A stretch of DNA of 64,000 bases, from the NCBI GenBank assembly GCA_002480495.1, contig DLCG01000020.1:27158-91157 (forward strand), written 5' to 3'. The translations under genes and the position numbers were made by a program. Below the pieces are notes generated by a model, which saw only the letters and a program-made list of their open reading frames with translations, made no database searches and was not told the DNA's origin. Shown one piece after another: positions 25,844 through 34,870 of this stretch (position 1 is the first letter of the stretch; every line of letters starts with the position of its first letter). The DNA comes from Rhodobiaceae bacterium UBA7804. GTDB lineage: Bacteria; Pseudomonadota; Alphaproteobacteria; Parvibaculales; Parvibaculaceae.

Positions 25844-26429
25844 CGACAAGTTGCCGGAAGGCATCCGCGCGATGCGAGATGCCGTGCTTTTTCTCGGGCT
25901 CCATTTCGCCAAAGGTCACGTCATAGCCATTGGCGATGAAGACGGGATCGTAGCCGAAGCCCTTTTCCCCGCGCGGCGGCCAGACGAGTTCGCCATCGAC
26001 GCGGCCCTCGAAATACTCGACATGGCCGTCGGGCCAGGCAAGCGCGAGACCGCAGACGAAATGCGCGCTGGTGTCGGAGAGGCCCGCCTCGATCATGCCG
26101 CGGCGGAGTTTTTCCATCGCGAAATCGAAATCCTTGTTCGGGCCCGCCCAGCGCGCCGAATAGATGCCAGGCGCGCCGTTGAGCGCGGTCACACAGAGGC
26201 CGCTATCGTCGGCCAGGGCGGGAAGGTTCGCGCCCTTCGCGGCGGCAAGCGCCTTCAGCTCCGCATTCTCGCGGAAGCTCTCGCCCGTCTCTTCCGGCTC
26301 GGGAAGGCCGAGATCCCCCGCCGAGACGGTCTCGATACCGAAAGGCGCGAGAAGATCGCCGATCTCGCGGACCTTGCCGGGATTGTGGCTTGCGACGACG
26401 AGCTTTCCGCCCTCGAACTTGCGCGTCAT
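25824..26429 (-). CDS. rdgB: XTP/dITP diphosphatase (RdgB/HAM1)
   Basis: 201 residues. ATG overlaps the rph stop (ATGA). Family motifs: VVASHNPGKVREI, LADDSGLCV, GIYSARWAG and EKGFGYDPVF. It hydrolyses deaminated purine nucleotides (XTP, dITP) to monophosphates, preventing their use in DNA. Confidence 0.96.
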   Translation of the reverse strand: MTRKFEGGKLVVASHNPGKVREIGDLLAPFGIETVSAGDLGLPEPEETGESFRENAELKALAAAKGANLPALADDSGLCVTALNGAPGIYSARWAGPNKDFDFAMEKLRRGMIEAGLSDTSAHFVCGLALAWPDGHVEYFEGRVDGELVWPPRGEKGFGYDPVFIANGYDVTFGEMEPEKKHGISHRADAFRQLVDACFGK

Positions 26430-27142
26430 TTCGAAATGACTTCCTTCTGAAGCTTCACGAGATCGGAGACGCCTGCTTTCGCGAGCTTCAGCAGTGCGAG
26501 GAATTCCTCTTCCGAGAAGGGTTCGCCTTCCGCCGTGCCCTGGATTTCGCAGATGCCGCCCGCGCCGGTGATGACGAAATTCGCATCCGTGTCGGCGTCG
26601 GAGTCTTCCGCATAGTCGAGATCGGCGACGGGAACGCCCTTGTAGATGCCGCAGGAAATCGCCGCGACATGGTCCTTGATGACGGGGGCCGAGATCATGT
26701 CGCGCGCGCGCATCCATTCGATGCACTGGTGAAGGGCGACCCAAGCGCCCGTGATGGACGCGGTGCGTGTGCCGCCATCGGCCTGCAGCACGTCGCAATC
26801 GACGCTGATCTGACGCTCGCCGAGCGCCTTCAGGTCCACCACCGCACGAAGCGAACGGCCGACAAGACGCTGGATTTCCTGCGTGCGGCCGGACTGCTTG
26901 CCGGCGCTCGCCTCGCGGCGCATGCGCTCATGGGTCGAGCGCGGCAGCATGCCGTATTCGGCGGTGACCCAGCCCTGCCCGCCGCCCTTGAGCCACGGCG
27001 GCACCCGCTCTTCAAGGCTCGCCGTGCAGAGGACATGGGTATCGCCGAAGCGCACGAGGCAGGAGCCTTCGGCGTGCTTGGCGATGCCGGGTTCGAAGCT
27101 GACGGCGCGCATTTCATGCGGCTGACGTCCGGAAGGGCGCAT
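26426..27142 (-). CDS. rph: Ribonuclease PH
   Basis: 238 residues, the same as full-length RNase PH, from ATG 27142 (MRPSGRQPHEMRAV). Motifs: SCLVRFGDTHVLCTAS, RSLRAVVDLKALGERQI, DCDVLQADGGTRTASITG. A phosphate-dependent 3' exoribonuclease trimming tRNA and rRNA ends. First gene of the rph-rdgB-hemW operon and divergent from hrcA. Confidence 0.97.
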   Translation of the reverse strand: MRPSGRQPHEMRAVSFEPGIAKHAEGSCLVRFGDTHVLCTASLEERVPPWLKGGGQGWVTAEYGMLPRSTHERMRREASAGKQSGRTQEIQRLVGRSLRAVVDLKALGERQISVDCDVLQADGGTRTASITGAWVALHQCIEWMRARDMISAPVIKDHVAAISCGIYKGVPVADLDYAEDSDADTDANFVITGAGGICEIQGTAEGEPFSEEEFLALLKLAKAGVSDLVKLQKEVISK

Positions 27143-27249
27143 ATTTCGGAATCCAGTGCTGTCTGATCGTTTCGTGCCGGGCCTTGTTACATGGGGGGTG
27201 GCCTTCCGTAAAGGCACCGCCGCCGCCCTGCCCCGTCCCGCCGCCTCCG

Positions 27250-27278
27250 TTGACAGGGACCGGGGACGCACCTATCTC
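27250..27278 (+). promoter_or_regulatory. Candidate housekeeping promoter for hrcA
   Basis: A perfect -35 TTGACA (27250-27255) and a weak -10 TATCTC (27273-27278) are spaced by 17 bp, ~92 bp upstream of hrcA. I find no CIRCE element and no clear sigma-32 motif in this 227-bp divergent gap. Confidence 0.4.
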
Positions 27279-27369
27279 GCCCGATGCGCAAATTTCTCCG
27301 ATAAAGGTTTCCAGCCGCGGGAAAGCGTTCTAGATTATCTCTCAATATCAGAGACTTAGGAGGAGGCAG

Positions 27370-28434
27370 GTGGCGAACATGGTTGGCGTGATGGATCTCA
27401 ACGAGCGCTCGCGCGAGATCCTGCGCCGCGTGGTCGAGACCTATCTGGAGACCGGCGAGCCGGTGGGCTCGCGCTTCCTCTCCCGGCTGCTGCCAATGTC
27501 GCTTTCCGCCGCCTCGATCCGCAACGTGATGTCGGATCTGGAAGCGCTCGGTCTCATCTTCTCGCCCCATACCAGCGCCGGACGCATGCCGACCGAAGCC
27601 GGGCTTCGCATGTTCGTGGACGGGCTTCTCGAAATCGGCGACCTCTCCGACGAGGAGCGCATCTCCATCGAACGGCAGGTGGCGGGATCGCACAAGAGCG
27701 TGGAAGACGTGCTGGACGAGGCCTCGAAGCTGCTCTCCGGCCTCAGCCATGCGGCGGGCTTCGTGGTCGCGCCGACCTATGAAGCGGCGCTGAAACATAT
27801 CGAATTCGTGCCCATCGATGCGGGCCGCGCGCTTGTCGTCATCGTGACGGAGGGCGGCGCGGTCGAGAACCGCGTCATCGATATTCCCAAGGGTCTGACG
27901 CCTTCGGCGCTCGCCGAGGCGACGAACTATCTCAACGCGCAATTGCGCGGGCGGACGCTCGAAGAGGCCAAGACCTATCTCGCGCGGGAGCTCGAAAAGC
28001 AGAAGGCCGAGCTCAACGAGCTCACCGCCAAGGTCATCGAGGCCGGGCTCGCCACCTGGTCGGGCTCGAACACGACCAACGATCCGCTTGCGAAGTCGCT
28101 CATCGTGCGCGGACGCTCGCGGCTGCTCGAAGATGTGCATGCGGTGGAAGACCTCGAACGCATAAGGCTTCTTTTCGACGAGCTCGAGAACAAGCGCGAC
28201 CTCGTGCAACTTCTCGGTCTCGCGGAAGAGGCCGATGGCGTGCGTATCTTCATCGGCTCCGAAAACAAGCTTTTCTCGCTGTCGGGTTCATCGCTCATCG
28301 TGAGCCCCTATATGGACACGCAGCAGCGCGTGGTAGGCGTGCTCGGCGTGATCGGCCCGACGCGGCTCAACTATGCACGCGTGATCCCCATGGTGGACTA
28401 CACGGCAAAGCTGGTGGGCCGCCTCATCAACTAG
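27370..28434 (+). CDS. hrcA: Heat-inducible transcription repressor HrcA
   Basis: 354 residues from GTG 27370, chosen for the strong AGGAGGAGG 5-6 nt upstream. The N-terminal winged helix has LETGEPVGSRFLSRL and SAASIRNVMSDLEALG; the C-terminal GAF-like dimer domain follows, ending LIVSPYMDTQQRVVGVLGVIGP. HrcA represses chaperone genes at CIRCE sites, in alphaproteobacteria mostly groESL, which is not in this window. grpE follows on the same strand. Confidence 0.97.
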   Translation: MANMVGVMDLNERSREILRRVVETYLETGEPVGSRFLSRLLPMSLSAASIRNVMSDLEALGLIFSPHTSAGRMPTEAGLRMFVDGLLEIGDLSDEERISIERQVAGSHKSVEDVLDEASKLLSGLSHAAGFVVAPTYEAALKHIEFVPIDAGRALVVIVTEGGAVENRVIDIPKGLTPSALAEATNYLNAQLRGRTLEEAKTYLARELEKQKAELNELTAKVIEAGLATWSGSNTTNDPLAKSLIVRGRSRLLEDVHAVEDLERIRLLFDELENKRDLVQLLGLAEEADGVRIFIGSENKLFSLSGSSLIVSPYMDTQQRVVGVLGVIGPTRLNYARVIPMVDYTAKLVGRLIN

Positions 28435-28545
28435 ATGCGCCGCGCCAGGACCCGCGACGGGCTGCCCGGTTGACATATGTTCGCCCGGCGCGCACATCGG
28501 GGCAGACGCAAGGCGCGCAAGCTCCAGGCCACTACGGACAAGAAG

Positions 28546-29181
28546 ATGACCGACGAAAAGAACAAGCCAGAAGCCGAAGAACCCGCGGAAGCGGCGGAAA
28601 ATCTCGCGGAATCGCTTTCCGAGGAGCCGGCTTCGCAGGGCGAGGCGCAGGATGCGGCCGCCGCAGGGCCGGATATCGCCGCGCTGCAGGCCGAAAATGC
28701 GGATCTGAAGGACCGGCTGCTCCGGGCCGCCGCCGAAATGGAGAATACGCGCAAGCGCGCCGAACGCGAGAAGCAGGACGCCGCGCGCTACGCCAACGCG
28801 TCCTTCGCGCGCGACATGCTGGAAGTGTCCGACAATCTGCGCCGGGCGCTGGCGACGCTGAAGGAAGATGAGCGCAATGCCGCCGCCGACAGCCTCAAGG
28901 CCATGATCGAGGGCGTCGAGATGACGGACCGGCAGCTCGCCGCCATTTTCGAGCGCCACAACATTCGCGAGATCACGCCGAAGCCAGGCGAGCGCTTCGA
29001 CCCGAACCATCACGAAGCGATGTTCGAGGTGCCGGGAACGGAGCATCCGACGGGCAGCGTCGTCCATGTGCTGGAGGCCGGCTACAAGATCGGCGACCGG
29101 CTGCTGCGCGCGGCCCGCGTGGGCGTGGCGAAGAACGAGGACGGCGCCCAGAACGGCGGCAAGGTCGACACGACGGCCTGA
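28546..29181 (+). CDS. grpE: Nucleotide exchange factor GrpE
   Basis: 211 residues from ATG 28546. Acidic, Ala/Glu-rich N-terminus (1-45), a long coiled coil (LQAENADLKDRLLRAAAEME), then the beta domain with FDPNHHEAMFEVPG and VLEAGYKIGDRLLRAARVGV. GrpE releases ADP from DnaK. A TTGACA at 28470 might give a separate promoter but has no convincing -10. Confidence 0.97.
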   Translation: MTDEKNKPEAEEPAEAAENLAESLSEEPASQGEAQDAAAAGPDIAALQAENADLKDRLLRAAAEMENTRKRAEREKQDAARYANASFARDMLEVSDNLRRALATLKEDERNAAADSLKAMIEGVEMTDRQLAAIFERHNIREITPKPGERFDPNHHEAMFEVPGTEHPTGSVVHVLEAGYKIGDRLLRAARVGVAKNEDGAQNGGKVDTTA

Positions 29182-29304
29182 CCCTTTCGCTTTTTCGCGC
29201 TAGGCTCCCCGTCAGTCTTGCATCTTGGCCGGGCCTCCCCCATCTTCTATAACAGCGTTATGGACCGGGCCCGGCAGGGTGCGGCAATGGGAGGAGGGCG
29301 AATC

Positions 29305-30009
29305 ATGCTCCAGCTATGGGCGGCAGCGGCTTTTTTTCTCGGCATTCATCTTCTGGTAGCGGGCTCCAGCGCCCGAACGAAGATTGTCGGCGTTCTGGGA
29401 GAACGGGCCTGGCTCGCCTCCTTCTCGGTTCTATCGATCGCCGGAATTTCCTGGCTCGCTTTCAGCTTCAACCGGGCCGTTCTCGGGCCGAACCATCTCT
29501 ACTGGGCGGCGCCCGAATGGGCCTATCATCTGGCGCCGCTCATCGTGCTTGTGGCAGCGCTTTTCGCCGTCATCGGGGTAACGACGCCGAACCCGACGGC
29601 GGTAGGTGCGGAGGCGCTTGCCGAAAAGCCGGAAACCGTGAAGGGCATCCTGCGGATCACGCGGCACCCCTTCCTCTGGGGCGTGACGATCTGGGCGCTG
29701 TGGCACATTTTCGTCAATGGCGACAAGGCCTCGATCATCTTCTTCGGGACCTTTGCGCTGCTGGCAATTCTCGGCACCTTCTCCATCGACGACAAGAAGC
29801 GCAAACGCCTCGGCGAGAGCTGGACCGGCTTTGCGGCCAAGACCTCGAACCTGCCTTTTGCGGCCATCTTCGCCGGGCGCAACCAATTGAAGATCGGCGA
29901 ACTCGGCTGGTGGCGAATCCTGCTCGCGCTCATCGTCTTTGGCGGGTTTTTCTACGGCCATCTCTGGCTGTTTGGGGTGTCGCCGGTGCCGGGCTTTCAC
30001 CCCTACTGA
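29305..30009 (+). CDS. NnrU family membrane protein
   Basis: 234 residues from ATG 29305 with GGAGGAGGG upstream. About six membrane helices; LGIHLLVAGSSARTK at the N-terminus and RITRHPFLWGVTIWALWH match NnrU/MAPEG-like proteins. NnrU was named from nitric-oxide reductase regulation loci, but no denitrification genes are here, so role is open. Its stop overlaps the convergent alkB-like gene by 7 bp. Confidence 0.85.
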   Translation: MLQLWAAAAFFLGIHLLVAGSSARTKIVGVLGERAWLASFSVLSIAGISWLAFSFNRAVLGPNHLYWAAPEWAYHLAPLIVLVAALFAVIGVTTPNPTAVGAEALAEKPETVKGILRITRHPFLWGVTIWALWHIFVNGDKASIIFFGTFALLAILGTFSIDDKKRKRLGESWTGFAAKTSNLPFAAIFAGRNQLKIGELGWWRILLALIVFGGFFYGHLWLFGVSPVPGFHPY

Positions 30010-30677
30010 GTTGGTTTCGTCACCCGGCGGAGCGTCAGGTTGATCCTGCCGCCGCCGGGGATGAGCTGTGATGAGCCGGGCACGATGCGATCGACGCCGT
30101 GATAGCGCAGCCGCGAGGCCCCGCCGATGACCAACACGTCGCCGCTGGCGAGTCTGAAGCTTTTCGATTTGTCGCTGCGCGCGAATCCACCGACCCGAAA
30201 CACGCAAGTATCGCCCAGCGAAACGGAGAGGACAGGCGCATCCAGCGCCGCCTCGTCCTCGTCGCGATGGAGGCCCATGCGCGATTTCGGCGCGTCGTAG
30301 AGATTGACCAGGCAGCATTCGGGCGGGGCAGGGTAGCCTGCGATTTCGTCCCAAAGGGCGAGTAGGGCCGCCGGTATGGCCGGCCAGGGGGCGTTAACCG
30401 TGCCGTTTAACGGTTCATATCCATAGCCATCGGGGCGCGAAACCCAGCCGAGCTCACCGAAATTCGTCTGATGGATCGACCAGGGCCGGCCGGTGCGGGG
30501 CATCAGCGGGCGATAGGGCGGGGCGGCCTCGAAACCGGCCCGCAGCTCCGCAAGCAGCGCCTTCTGCGCGCCGGCGTCCAGATAGCCCGGATAAAGCGCG
30601 ATGCCCGCAAAGCCGGTATCGACCGGTTTCGCCTTCCGGGTGTTTTGAGGCTCGGTTTTTGGCACTATTTGTGTCAT
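30003..30677 (-). CDS. alkB: AlkB-type Fe(II)/2-oxoglutarate DNA dealkylase
   Basis: 224 residues. The metal triad is visible: LHRDEDE supplies His-x-Asp and RYHGVDRIV the distal His. RINLTLRRV provides the 2-oxoglutarate-binding Arg pair. The nucleotide-recognition lid region reads WSIHQTNFGELGWVSRPDGY. AlkB removes 1-methyladenine and 3-methylcytosine lesions by oxidation. No ada gene is adjacent. Confidence 0.94.
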   Translation of the reverse strand: MTQIVPKTEPQNTRKAKPVDTGFAGIALYPGYLDAGAQKALLAELRAGFEAAPPYRPLMPRTGRPWSIHQTNFGELGWVSRPDGYGYEPLNGTVNAPWPAIPAALLALWDEIAGYPAPPECCLVNLYDAPKSRMGLHRDEDEAALDAPVLSVSLGDTCVFRVGGFARSDKSKSFRLASGDVLVIGGASRLRYHGVDRIVPGSSQLIPGGGRINLTLRRVTKPTQ

Positions 30678-30735
30678 ATTGCAGCCGGGTCACACGGGGT
30701 GGCGGGACAGTTCCCGCACGAAAAGGGGGTGAGAC

Positions 30736-31278
30736 ATGAAAAGGATAATCGCGCTTTGCCTCACGGCAATGATGCTGTCCGGCTGTGCCGCAGCGGCAAT
30801 CCAGGGCGCCACGCGAGCGAGCGACAATGCCAAGATCCTGGCTAACGAGGATGCGGCGGCGGCGGGCGACGTCGAGGCGCAGATGAAGATGGCAGATGCA
30901 CATTGCTGCACCATCGCGGGAAGCGCGGGCGTATTCAACAACCAGAAAGCAACCGAGTGGTACTGCAAGGCGGCGCGGCAGAACGAGCCGCGCGCCTTCT
31001 ACGAGCTCGGCCGTATCTATTCGGGCGATCTCGTGCGCGGCATCAATGGCCCGGCCAAGGCCGCTGCGATGCTGACGGAGCAGCCCGAGAACAAGCCGCT
31101 GGCGCTGATGTGGTTCAACCTCGCCGCTGCCGCGGGCTATGAGGACGCGGCGGACGAGGCGGAGGATCTGCGCGAGGACATGACCGCGCCGGAAATCCTG
31201 CAGGCAAATCTGCGCCAGAAAAACTGGAGCGCGCAGGCCTGCGAATGGAACGACGTCTATCCCGGCCGCAAACTCTGA
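30736..31278 (+). CDS. Sel1-repeat lipoprotein
   Basis: 180 residues; GGGGG-rich Shine-Dalgarno just before ATG. Signal and lipobox MLSGC. Residues ~45-150 contain Sel1-like helical repeats (AAAGDVEAQMKMADAH, KATEWYCKAARQNEPRAFYE, ALMWFNLAAAAGYEDA) with extra cysteines (DAHCCTIAG, WYCKA) that could pair in the periplasm. Sel1 proteins are protein-interaction scaffolds; the partner is unknown. Confidence 0.8.
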   Translation: MKRIIALCLTAMMLSGCAAAAIQGATRASDNAKILANEDAAAAGDVEAQMKMADAHCCTIAGSAGVFNNQKATEWYCKAARQNEPRAFYELGRIYSGDLVRGINGPAKAAAMLTEQPENKPLALMWFNLAAAAGYEDAADEAEDLREDMTAPEILQANLRQKNWSAQACEWNDVYPGRKL

Positions 31279-31332
31279 ACCCGGGCTCTGAATCCAAGCT
31301 CTGAACCCGCAGGGCGGCAAGTTTTGAAATGG

Positions 31333-31367
31333 AACCCGCATCGGTGCGCAGCGCCGGCGCGGGTTTT
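31333..31367 (+). terminator. Probable rho-independent terminator after Sel1 lipoprotein
   Basis: AACCCGC (31333-31339) pairs with GCGGGTT (31359-31365) with further GC pairing inside, followed by TTTT. It separates the lipoprotein gene from the dnaK promoter. Confidence 0.55.
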
Positions 31368-31432
31368 CCCTTTCGATGACCTCAAGTGAGTCCGAAAAGT
31401 CCCGCTCCTGTGGCCATATTGCCGCATCAACG

Positions 31433-31465
31433 CTTGCGGGCCGTAGAACCCAAACCTATATACAG
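31433..31465 (+). promoter_or_regulatory. Candidate RpoH (sigma-32) promoter of dnaK
   Basis: CTTG (31433-31436), 18 bp, then CCTATATACAG (31455-31465). This fits the alphaproteobacterial heat-shock consensus CTTG-N17/18-CYTATNTNNG apart from one base at its end. It implies a ~145-nt dnaK leader. The rest of the 335-bp gap 31279-31613 holds the terminator above and a GC-rich leader with no ORF. Confidence 0.65.
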
Positions 31466-31613
31466 CGCAACGTTTCAACCCCTTAACCGGGCCGAAATGC
31501 CCGGGAAGGATCCCCTTTGGGGGCCGGTTGGGCCGGATGCAGCAATGCGCCGGTCCAGCGGGTGCCACAAGGCCCGCCCGGCCAGCCGCAAGTGAAAGAG
31601 GACCAGCACAACT

Positions 31614-33539
31614 ATGGCTAAAGTCATCGGTATCGACCTCGGCACGACGAATTCGTGTGTCGCGGTGATGGAAGGCAACTCCGCCAAAGTCATCGAGAAC
31701 TCCGAAGGCATGCGCACCACGCCCTCAATGGTGGCCTTTACCCAGGACGGCGAGCGCCTCGTCGGTCAGTCCGCCAAGCGCCAGGCGGTTACCAATCCCA
31801 CGAATACTCTCTTCGCAATCAAGCGCCTTATCGGCCGCTCCTACGAAGACCCGACCACCCAGAAGGACAAGGGGATGGTGCCTTACAACATCATCCGCGC
31901 CGACAATGGCGATGCCTGGGTGGAAGCGCATGGCGAGAAATATTCGCCGTCCCAGATTTCCGCCTTCATCCTCCAGAAGATGAAGGAAACCGCCGAGAGC
32001 TATCTCGGCGAAAAGGTCGAGAAGGCCGTCATCACGGTTCCGGCCTATTTCAACGATGCGCAGCGCCAGGCAACCAAGGACGCGGGCAAGATCGCGGGTC
32101 TTGAAGTTCTCCGCATCATCAACGAGCCGACGGCGGCGGCCCTTGCCTATGGTCTCGACAAGAAGGAAGGCGAGCTGATCGCGGTCTACGACCTTGGCGG
32201 CGGCACGTTCGACGTGTCGATCCTCGAGATCGGCGACGGCGTCTTCGAAGTGAAGTCGACCAATGGCGACACGTTCCTTGGCGGCGAAGACTTCGACATG
32301 CGTCTCGTCAACTATCTCGCCGACGAGTTCAAGAAGGAGAACGGCATCGACCTGCGCGGCGACAAGCTTGCCCTGCAGCGCCTGAAGGAAGCCGCCGAAA
32401 AGGCGAAGATCGAACTCTCTTCCTCTTCGCAGACGGAAGTGAACCTGCCCTTCATCACGGCAGATGCTTCCGGCCCGAAGCATCTCACCATGAAGATCAC
32501 CCGGGCGAAGCTCGAAGCGCTCGTCGAGGATCTCATCCAGCGCACGATCGATCCCTGCAAGGCCGCGCTCAAGGATGCGGGCGTTTCCGCCGGCCAGATC
32601 AACGAAGTCGTGCTTGTCGGCGGCCAGTCGCGCATGCCCAAGATCCGCGAAGCCGTGAAGCAGTTCTTCGGCAAAGAGCCGAACATGAGCGTGAACCCGG
32701 ATGAAGTGGTCGCCATGGGCGCGGCCATTCAGGCGGGCGTGCTGCAGGGCGACGTGAAGGACGTGCTGCTGCTCGACGTGACGCCGCTTTCGCTCGGCAT
32801 CGAAACGCTGGGCGGCGTGTTCACGCGCCTTATCGAACGCAACACGACGATCCCGACGAAGAAGGCGCAGGTCTTCTCGACGGCGGAAGACAATCAGTCC
32901 GCGGTCACGATCCGCGTCTTCCAGGGCGAACGCGAAATGGCGGCGGACAACAAGCTGCTCGGCCAGTTCGACCTCGTCGGCATTCCGCCCGCGCCGCGCG
33001 GCGTACCGCAGATCGAAGTCGCCTTCGACATCGACGCGAACGGCATCGTGAACGTGTCGGCAAAGGACAAGGCGACCGGCAAGGAACAGACGATCCGCAT
33101 CGAGGCGTCGGGCGGTCTCTCCGAAGCCGATATCGAGAAGATGGTGAAGGACGCCGAAGCGCACGCGGAAGAAGACAAGAAGCGGCGCGAGGAAGTCGAG
33201 ACCCGGAACCACGCCGAAGCGCTCGTCAACGCGACCGAGAAGACGCTGTCGGAGAATGCCGACAAGATCGGCGCCGATGTGAAGGCGGAAGTCGAGGCGG
33301 CCGTCGAGGCGCTCAAGACGGCGCTCAAGGACGGCTCCGCCGAGGACGTGAAGGCAAAGAGCGAAGCACTCACCCAGACCTCGATGAAGATGGGCGAGGC
33401 GCTCTACAAGGCCGCGCAGGCCGAAGCGGAAAACGAAGCCGCCGCCGGCACGGACAGCAGCAAGGCGGGCGACGATGTCGTCGATGTCGACTTCGAGGAA
33501 GTCGACGACGACAAGAAGGACCAGGACAAGTCCGCCTGA
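31614..33539 (+). CDS. dnaK: Chaperone DnaK (Hsp70)
   Basis: 641 residues. ATPase domain 1-~385 begins MAKVIGIDLGTTNSCVAV, with YDLGGGTFDVSILE and VGGQSRMPKI; the substrate domain has LLDVTPLSLGIETLGG; the lid ends in an acidic EEVDDDKKDQDKSA tail. It folds and remodels proteins with DnaJ and GrpE. Heat-shock control is suggested by the sigma-32-type promoter ~150 bp upstream. Confidence 0.99.
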   Translation: MAKVIGIDLGTTNSCVAVMEGNSAKVIENSEGMRTTPSMVAFTQDGERLVGQSAKRQAVTNPTNTLFAIKRLIGRSYEDPTTQKDKGMVPYNIIRADNGDAWVEAHGEKYSPSQISAFILQKMKETAESYLGEKVEKAVITVPAYFNDAQRQATKDAGKIAGLEVLRIINEPTAAALAYGLDKKEGELIAVYDLGGGTFDVSILEIGDGVFEVKSTNGDTFLGGEDFDMRLVNYLADEFKKENGIDLRGDKLALQRLKEAAEKAKIELSSSSQTEVNLPFITADASGPKHLTMKITRAKLEALVEDLIQRTIDPCKAALKDAGVSAGQINEVVLVGGQSRMPKIREAVKQFFGKEPNMSVNPDEVVAMGAAIQAGVLQGDVKDVLLLDVTPLSLGIETLGGVFTRLIERNTTIPTKKAQVFSTAEDNQSAVTIRVFQGEREMAADNKLLGQFDLVGIPPAPRGVPQIEVAFDIDANGIVNVSAKDKATGKEQTIRIEASGGLSEADIEKMVKDAEAHAEEDKKRREEVETRNHAEALVNATEKTLSENADKIGADVKAEVEAAVEALKTALKDGSAEDVKAKSEALTQTSMKMGEALYKAAQAEAENEAAAGTDSSKAGDDVVDVDFEEVDDDKKDQDKSA

Positions 33540-33589
33540 TCCGGGGACTTGCAATGACGCCCTTTTCTTCCGTTCAGATGAATGCGGCA

Positions 33590-33611
33590 CGGATGCGCGA
33601 AAGCGCATCCG
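33590..33611 (+). repeat. GNRA-capped hairpin between dnaK and dnaJ
   Basis: CGGATGCGC, loop GAAA, GCGCATCCG: a perfect 9-bp stem with a GNRA tetraloop in the 104-bp dnaK-dnaJ gap, 32 nt before the dnaJ ATG. Likely an mRNA structural or processing element. No T tract follows, so not a terminator. Confidence 0.6.
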
Positions 33612-33643
33612 CGACCGCGCCTGCAAGCAAGCGGTGATCTCCG

Positions 33644-34801
33644 ATGTCGAAGCGCGATTATTATGACGTGCTCGGGGTGAGCCGGAACGCGACGGCCGAT
33701 GAGCTCAAGAAAGCCTATCGGACGCTCGCGAAGAAGCTCCACCCCGATCAGAATCCGGGCGACAAGGACGCCGAGGCGCGCTTCAAGGAATTGAACGAAG
33801 CCTATGACGCCCTGAAGGACGAACAGAGCCGCGCCGCCTATGACCAGTTCGGCCATGCGGCTTTCGATGGCGGCATGGGCGGTTTCGGACGCGGGCAAGG
33901 CGGCATGGGCGGCGGCTTCGGCGGCGCTTCCATGTCCGACATTTTCGACGATCTCTTCGGCGAGTTCATGGGCGGCGGCCGAGGACGCGGCGGGCGGCGA
34001 GGCGGCGGCCAGATGCGCGGCCACGATCTTCGCTACAATATGGAGATCAGCCTCGAGGAAGCCTTCGAGGGCAAGAAGGCGCAGATCCGCGTGCCGGGCT
34101 CCGTCTCCTGCGAGGCCTGCCACGGCTCGGGCGCGGCGCCGGGTTCGAGCCCCATCACCTGTCCGACCTGCCAGGGCGATGGCAAGGTACGCGCTTCCCA
34201 AGGCTTCTTCACCATCGAACGCACCTGCCCGACCTGTCACGGGCGGGGCCAGACCATCGACAAGCCCTGTCCGGCCTGCCACGGCGCGGGCCGCGTGGAA
34301 AAGGAACGCACCCTCTCGGTGAATATCCCGGCAGGCGTCGAGGACGGTACGCGCATTCGCCTCGCGGGCGAGGGCGAGGCCGGCATGCGCGGCGGCCCCT
34401 CGGGCGACCTCTACATCTTCCTCTCGGTGAAGCCGCATCGCATCTTCGAACGCGACGGGGCGGATCTCTTCTGCCGCGTGCCAATCTCGATGGTTACCGC
34501 AGCGATGGGCGGCGAGATCGAAGTGCCGACGCTCGGCGGCAAGAAGGTGAAGGTCAAGATTCCCGAAGGCGCGCAGACGGGGCGTCAGTTCCGCTTGAAG
34601 GGCAAGGGCATGCCCGTCGTCAATTCGCGCGAGACGGGCGACCTCTATATCCAGATCACCATCGAGACGCCGGTGAACCTGACCCGCAAGCAGAAGGAAT
34701 TGCTGAAGGCGTTCGAGGAAGCCTCGGACCCCAGCAACAGTCCGGAAAGCACCGGCTTCTTCGCCAAGGTGAAGGAATTCTGGGACGGGTTTCAGAGCTG
34801 A
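33644..34801 (+). CDS. dnaJ: Chaperone DnaJ (Hsp40, class A)
   Basis: 385 residues. J domain 1-70 with HPD (KLHPDQNPGD), Gly/Phe-rich linker ~75-125, four CxxCxGxG zinc modules ~143-215 (CEACHGSG, CPTCQGDG, CPTCHGRG, CPACHGAG), and C-terminal substrate domains. It stimulates DnaK ATPase and delivers clients. Second gene after dnaK, ended by the terminator at 34820. Confidence 0.99.
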   Translation: MSKRDYYDVLGVSRNATADELKKAYRTLAKKLHPDQNPGDKDAEARFKELNEAYDALKDEQSRAAYDQFGHAAFDGGMGGFGRGQGGMGGGFGGASMSDIFDDLFGEFMGGGRGRGGRRGGGQMRGHDLRYNMEISLEEAFEGKKAQIRVPGSVSCEACHGSGAAPGSSPITCPTCQGDGKVRASQGFFTIERTCPTCHGRGQTIDKPCPACHGAGRVEKERTLSVNIPAGVEDGTRIRLAGEGEAGMRGGPSGDLYIFLSVKPHRIFERDGADLFCRVPISMVTAAMGGEIEVPTLGGKKVKVKIPEGAQTGRQFRLKGKGMPVVNSRETGDLYIQITIETPVNLTRKQKELLKAFEEASDPSNSPESTGFFAKVKEFWDGFQS

Positions 34802-34819
34802 GGCTTTGAGATAATCTTG

Positions 34820-34853
34820 AAAGGCCCCGCGGGATCTTCCCCGGGGCCTTTTT
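34820..34853 (+). terminator. Rho-independent terminator after dnaJ
   Basis: AAAGGCCCCG (34820-34829) and CGGGGCCTTT (34842-34851) form a perfect 10-bp stem followed by TTTTT. Confidence 0.88.
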
Positions 34854-34870
34854 CATGGCCGGACCTTTCC

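Noticed and set aside
27143..27369. Possible CIRCE operator before hrcA
   Set aside because: No TTAGCACTC or GAGTGCTAA half-site is present.
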